This document shows, piece after piece, positions 34,440 through 37,883 of a stretch of 37,883 nucleotides of DNA (position 1 is its first letter; each line of letters opens with the position of its first letter). Below the pieces are notes generated by a model. It worked only from the letters and a program-made list of their open reading frames with translations, was not told the DNA's origin and ran no database searches. This stretch comes from Luteitalea sp. (lineage in GTDB: Bacteria > Acidobacteriota > Vicinamibacteria > Vicinamibacterales > Vicinamibacteraceae), in NCBI GenBank assembly GCA_009377605.1, contig WHTT01000062.1:1-37883 (forward strand), read 5' to 3'. Both the position numbers and the translations under genes were made by a program.

Positions 34440-35852
34440 ATGACGGAGAAGCGCAAGTTTCGGGTGCTGCTCATCGACGATGAGCCCACAATGGGCGAGT
34501 GGGTCTCGGTGCTGTTGAACGCCGAAGGCTATGAGGTCCGAACGGCGACCGACGGCGCGGAAGGGAAGAATGCGTTCGACACCTGGCGGCCGGACCTGGT
34601 CGTGATCGACCTCTGGTTGCCGGATACCGACGGGCTCGACCTGCTCCGCTGGTTCAAAGGCACCGACGAGGCGATCGAGGTAGTCATTCTCACCGGACAC
34701 GGCAGTGTCTCGCAGGCGGTCGAGGCGATGAACGCTGGGGCCTACACATTTGTCGAAAAGCCGGTGGAGCCCGACACCCTCCGGGCTGTTGTCGAACGAG
34801 CGCTCGAGCGGCGGGCGCTCCGTTCCGAGAACCAGCGCCTTCGCCGTCAGCTGCAGCGTCCGGCGTCGTTCGGCGAGGTGATTGGTCGAGGCAAGGCTGT
34901 GCGCGAGCTCATGGAGCTCGTCCAGAGCGTCGCCGCGAGCGACGCGAACATTCTGATTCAAGGTGAGAACGGGACCGGCAAGGAGCTCATTGCCAATGCC
35001 ATTCACGCGCACAGCAAGCGCACCGAGAGCCCTTTCATCAAGATCAACTGCGCGGCGATCCCGAAGGAGCTGATCGAGTCGGAGCTGTTCGGCTATAAGA
35101 AAGGCGCGTTCACGGGCGCGCTGGCCGACAAGCGCGGTCTCCTCGAGCTGGCGCAGGGGGGATCGTTGCTGCTGGACGAGATCGGTGAAATGCCGCCCTA
35201 CGTGCAGACGAAGTTGTTGCGCGTGCTGCAAGAGCGCGAGTTTCGCCCCGTCGGGAGCGACCGTGTCGTGCAGGTGGACTTTCGGTTGATCTGCGCCACC
35301 AACGTGGACATCGAGGCGGCTTTGCGCGACGGCCGGCTCAGAGAAGACCTGTACTTCCGCATCAATACGATTACGATCAAAGTACCGCCGCTCAGAGAGC
35401 ATGCGGAGGACATCCCCTTGCTCTGCGAGTACTTTCTCGAGAAGTACAACGCCGAGCACGAGCGACGCGTCAAGATCATTGCCCCGTCGGCGTACCATCT
35501 CCTGATGCGACACCGCTGGTCCGGCAACGTGCGCGAGCTCGAAAACGCCATCGAGCGCGCCGTGCTCGTGGCGCGCGGCAGTGAGGTGGCTGTCCACGAC
35601 TTGCCCGAGACCATTCGCGACGAGGGGCCGAGACAGTCGGAGCTGCAAATCCCACCCAATTGCACATTGGCCGAGATCGAACGCATGGCCATTCTGCAGA
35701 CGTTGCAGCGCACGAATTGGAACAAGCAGGAGGCGGCGCAGATCCTCGGCCTGTATCGGCCGACGCTTTACAGCAAGATGCGCAAGCATGCGATTTTCGG
35801 GGCGGGACGCGCAGCGCGCCGTCGTCCGAGCCCGGAGCTGGATCGAGGTTGA
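34440..35852 (+). CDS. sigma-54-dependent response regulator (NtrC family)
   Basis: 470 residues. The receiver domain (about 8-120) has phospho-acceptor Asp57 in VVIDLWLPDTDG and LIDDEPTMGE at its start. The AAA+ domain (about 145-385) has Walker A GENGTGKE (175-182), the sigma-54 contact loop GAFTGA (222-227) and Walker B LLLDEIGEM. The C-terminus is a Fis-type helix-turn-helix (ERMAILQTLQRTNWNKQEAA, QILGLYRPTLYSKMRKH). It activates sigma-54 promoters after phosphorylation. No sensor kinase is adjacent. The frame is open upstream to 34287, but ATG 34440 gives a normal receiver. A sigma-54-like site lies directly after its stop, ahead of a YtxH gene. Confidence 0.94.
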   Translation: MTEKRKFRVLLIDDEPTMGEWVSVLLNAEGYEVRTATDGAEGKNAFDTWRPDLVVIDLWLPDTDGLDLLRWFKGTDEAIEVVILTGHGSVSQAVEAMNAGAYTFVEKPVEPDTLRAVVERALERRALRSENQRLRRQLQRPASFGEVIGRGKAVRELMELVQSVAASDANILIQGENGTGKELIANAIHAHSKRTESPFIKINCAAIPKELIESELFGYKKGAFTGALADKRGLLELAQGGSLLLDEIGEMPPYVQTKLLRVLQEREFRPVGSDRVVQVDFRLICATNVDIEAALRDGRLREDLYFRINTITIKVPPLREHAEDIPLLCEYFLEKYNAEHERRVKIIAPSAYHLLMRHRWSGNVRELENAIERAVLVARGSEVAVHDLPETIRDEGPRQSELQIPPNCTLAEIERMAILQTLQRTNWNKQEAAQILGLYRPTLYSKMRKHAIFGAGRAARRRPSPELDRG

Positions 35853-35869
35853 CTGGTACGCTATTTGTA
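35853..35869 (+). promoter_or_regulatory. candidate sigma-54 promoter for the YtxH pair
   Basis: CTGGTACGCTATTTGTA has GG, ten bases, then GT where GC is canonical; the TTTG of the -12 is present. The start would fall near 35880, leaving a short leader with GGTGGAGG before ATG 35896. The position right after a sigma-54 activator gene adds weight. Confidence 0.4.
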
Positions 35870-35895
35870 AGGGGTACGGACGGGTGGAGGAAACC

Positions 35896-36243
35896 ATGGC
35901 GGAACGAGAACGGGTGTTGCTCTCGGCGCTGGTTGGCGCGGCGGTTGGTGCGGCAGCGGGCTTCTTGATGTTGACGTCTCGCGGCCGGACCGTGCGCGAG
36001 CAGTTCGAACCGAGGCTGGACGAATTCCTCCGGAGTATGCAGCGGCTGCAAGCGTCGGTGCACAAAGCGCGGGGTGTGGCGGAAGAAAGCTGGCGCTCGA
36101 TCCAGAAGATCTTGGAGGAGACAACGCCAAAGGCAGGTAACTCGGAGCACCCTGATGAGCTCTCTGAAGAGCGCCGTTCCGCGAAGGGCGTGTCGGACAC
36201 CCCGTTCGACAAGCGCTGGGATGCCGGAACACGCCCGCATTGA
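35896..36243 (+). CDS. YtxH-like small membrane protein
   Basis: 115 residues; GGTGGAGG lies 6-13 nt before ATG 35896. An N-terminal Gly/Ala-rich helix LLSALVGAAVGAAAGFLMLT is followed by SRGRTVREQFEPRLDEFLRS, as in YtxH/gas-vesicle-type envelope stress proteins, then an amphipathic helical segment and a polar tail. It would be a single-span protein with a cytoplasmic or periplasmic coiled region. It is probably cotranscribed with the next YtxH gene. Function unknown; relatives are often stress-induced. Confidence 0.7.
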   Translation: MAERERVLLSALVGAAVGAAAGFLMLTSRGRTVREQFEPRLDEFLRSMQRLQASVHKARGVAEESWRSIQKILEETTPKAGNSEHPDELSEERRSAKGVSDTPFDKRWDAGTRPH

Positions 36244-36280
36244 TCCGTCGTGCTGATGAGGTAGAAGGTAGGAGGACACC

Positions 36281-36661
36281 ATGTCACACGAAGAAGGTGC
36301 TGGGACACAGAACCGTGGACTGCTGATGGGCTTCTTCGCGGGCTTGCTCGTGGGGGCAGGTCTGGGGCTCCTGCTGGCGCCGCGACGAGGATCGGAGGTC
36401 CGGCGGACGGTGGCCGCATCGGCCGGTGACCTACGCCGCCGTGCGTCAGAGACATTGCATCAGTCGCAGGAGCAGATGTCACACGCTGTCGAGGTCGGAC
36501 GTGACGCCTACGGCCGCGCCCGGGACGTCGTGGAGCGCACCCGGCACCCCAGGACGGAGCGCGGGACGGAGCACGGGACGGAAGCCGGTCACGAGGCGCT
36601 CGACGAGGCCTCGCAGGCGGCCGACTCGTTGCGAGAGCGCGCCAAGGACGTCGTAGGTTAG
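36281..36661 (+). CDS. YtxH domain-containing protein
   Basis: 126 residues; GGAGGACACC precedes ATG 36281. The YtxH pattern is clear: LLMGFFAGLLVGAGLGLLLA followed by PRRGSEVRRTVAASAGDLRR, i.e. one helix then APxxGxExR. The rest is a long charged helix (ETLHQSQEQMSHAVEVGRDA, ERGTEHGTEAGHEALDEASQ), a coiled-coil-like tail. It lies 37 bp after the previous YtxH-like gene; the two are likely paralogues and partners. Confidence 0.82.
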   Translation: MSHEEGAGTQNRGLLMGFFAGLLVGAGLGLLLAPRRGSEVRRTVAASAGDLRRRASETLHQSQEQMSHAVEVGRDAYGRARDVVERTRHPRTERGTEHGTEAGHEALDEASQAADSLRERAKDVVG

Positions 36662-36756
36662 CGAACAGGTCCGACGCCTCCGTCGGGTGACATTCCTGGT
36701 GCGTTCTCGTTACCTGCGGCCTGGCGGGCAGGCCGGCGAGCGCGCGCTATCGTGGC

Positions 36757-36782
36757 GGACGCCTCGGCGAGGCGTCCCTACC
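36757..36782 (-). repeat. REP palindrome copy D (GTAG-headed, read on minus strand)
   Basis: A 21-bp palindrome (arms GGACGCCTCG / CGAGGCGTCC) is followed by CTACC on the plus strand. It has the same hairpin as the second half of copies B and C and sits 95 bp after the YtxH stop. Nothing else recognisable was seen in 36662-36971. Confidence 0.8.
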
Positions 36783-36971
36783 TTCGGCCGATGGTCGGGG
36801 GCTCGCCGAACACGTCGTGTTGTGTGTGCGTGCGTCATCTCCACTCACTCATGAGGCCGGAGCGCCGCGATCCGCGGAGTTGGCCTCGCCGCCAGGCTCG
36901 CGTCTGCCTGCTCGCCTTCCTGTCGCGCCGGGGTTGCGGGTGCGAGCGGGTTGCGCTTCGTGATTTGACTC

Positions 36972-37844
36972 GTGCTGCGACCGCTCCTTGCTCCGGGCAG
37001 AGTTGTCGCCGAGCTGCGTGCCTTGCCACGGGCGATTGGCGTGGCGGCGTGGCGCGGGCTGCTGCAATTTCTCAATAGCAACAATCTCACGCTCGCCTCG
37101 TCGATCGCGTTTTACGCACTGCTATCGCTCGTTCCATCCCTCCTGCTCCTCCTGTCGCTCCTCGGCCTGCTCACGGCCGATGCCGACGATCGAAAAGCCG
37201 TCCTGGACTTCGCGTTGCAGTACTTTCCAGAGGGCTTCCAGTTCGTGAGGAGCCAAGTCGAGAGCCTTCAGCGGACGCGTGCGCTCGGTGTGGTTGGCAG
37301 CGTGCTCATGCTCTGGGCGACGCTGGGATTCTTTGGTGCAGTGACCAAGGCGGTCAACCACGCCTGGGGCGTGGAGAGACAACCGAACTTCCTCAAGCAC
37401 AAGCTGATCTCGTTTCTCATGCTCCTCGCGGCGGGGGCCCTGTTTCTGGCCGGCCTGCTCCTGCTGAGCGCACGCAGCATTGCCGGCACCGAGTGGTTCA
37501 CCCTCGTGCTGCAGCACCTGCCTGGCCTCCACGTGCTGCGAAGCCTTCTCTTCGAGGGGGCGACAACCCTGGTCCTCATCGTTTGCGTAGCACTGCTTTT
37601 CTATTTCGTGCCCAACACCAATCGGGTGCGCTTTCGTGACGTGTGGCCGGGCGCGATCCTCACGGGGCTGCTCTGGCGAGGCGCGCTCTTCGGCTTCTCT
37701 TGGTACGTGCGTGAGCTCTCTGGATTCAGCGTCCACGGATCTCTCGCGGCCGTCGTCGTCTTTCTGTGGTGGGTCTTCCTATCCTCGGTCATTCTGCTCT
37801 ACGGCGTCGAGTTCACCGTGGCGTGGGCTGTCAAGGCGAAATAG
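36972..37844 (+). CDS. YihY/virulence factor BrkB family membrane protein
   Basis: 290 residues, the usual length. Six or so helices with family landmarks: LTLASSIAFYALLSLVPSLL, GVVGSVLMLWATLGFFGAVT, KAVNHAWGVERQPNF, LLFYFVPNTNRVRFRDVWPG and AAVVVFLWWVFLSSVILLYG, ending GVEFTVAW. The family is found in most bacteria with unclear function, once thought to be RNase BN. GTG 36972 gives a normal N-terminus; no strong ribosome site is seen. The stop codon TAG lies inside a 19-bp direct repeat. Confidence 0.88.
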   Translation: MLRPLLAPGRVVAELRALPRAIGVAAWRGLLQFLNSNNLTLASSIAFYALLSLVPSLLLLLSLLGLLTADADDRKAVLDFALQYFPEGFQFVRSQVESLQRTRALGVVGSVLMLWATLGFFGAVTKAVNHAWGVERQPNFLKHKLISFLMLLAAGALFLAGLLLLSARSIAGTEWFTLVLQHLPGLHVLRSLLFEGATTLVLIVCVALLFYFVPNTNRVRFRDVWPGAILTGLLWRGALFGFSWYVRELSGFSVHGSLAAVVVFLWWVFLSSVILLYGVEFTVAWAVKAK

Positions 37845-37880
37845 AAATGTCCCCGTTCTTAGCGAAATAGAAATGTCCCC
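37836..37880. repeat. 19-bp direct repeat at the window end
   Basis: GCGAAATAGAAATGTCCCC occurs at 37836-37854 and again at 37862-37880, a 26-bp period, and may continue beyond the window. The first copy contains the stop codon of the YihY gene. AT-richer than its surroundings; it may be the edge of an insertion sequence or a dispersed repeat. Confidence 0.7.
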
Positions 37881-37883
37881 TCT

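Noticed and set aside
34323-36482. A 719-codon open frame on the minus strand opposite the response regulator and YtxH genes
   Set aside because: It is antisense to clearly coding genes, has no domain sense, and long antisense frames are expected at this GC content.

Overview
This is a GC-rich chromosomal window with no rRNA, tRNA, CRISPR array or complete transposon visible. Several traits suggest Acidobacteriota, probably near Vicinamibacteria: a cluster of eukaryotic-like Ser/Thr kinases fused to periplasmic TPR domains, remnants of a MacB/ADOP-type permease and of a TonB-dependent (Oar-like) receptor, YtxH proteins, and dispersed GTAG-headed REP/BIME palindromes. This placement is an inference from gene content, not a phylogenetic result.

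Layout. 1-630: end of an ECF sigma factor and its small zinc anti-sigma factor. 630-2950: an Fpg-type DNA glycosylase and a dienelactone hydrolase whose original N-terminus is cut by an in-frame TAA. 2950-9040: a membrane-anchored HExxH peptidase, a permease remnant, an AI-2E family exporter, a large GT-C-like membrane protein, two hypothetical proteins and a patch of nested repeats. 9044-14706: gamma-glutamyltransferase with a second HExxH protein, an FHA-GGDEF protein, a ThyX-type thymidylate synthase, and fluoride exporter CrcB with a DUF190 partner. 14946-24706: the most distinctive region, an ECF sigma factor followed by three paralogous transmembrane Ser/Thr kinases, with a small Lys/Arg-rich protein gene in each of the two gaps between them. 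24708-27740: a lone SagB-type nitroreductase, a small coiled-coil membrane protein behind a sigma-54-like promoter, a TPR lipoprotein and an orphan Phd/YefM antitoxin. 27900-33552: a leucine/isovalerate degradation operon on the minus strand (carboxyltransferase, enoyl-CoA hydratase, biotin carboxylase, biotin carrier protein, HMG-CoA lyase). 33583-37883: L-isoaspartyl methyltransferase, a sigma-54 response regulator, two YtxH proteins and a YihY/BrkB membrane protein that ends in a direct repeat.

How the genes fit together. The sigma factor at 14946 and the kinase array look like one signalling locus: each kinase has a cytoplasmic catalytic domain, one membrane helix and a periplasmic TolB/FlgO-like plus TPR region, and the small basic proteins are candidate targets. 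The minus-strand catabolic operon would turn 3-methylcrotonyl-CoA into acetoacetate and acetyl-CoA. REP palindromes sit at gene 3' ends and in two cases supply the last codons of the protein. The carboxylase alpha subunit is split into two overlapping genes, and the hydratase gene ends in an 8-bp tandem repeat.
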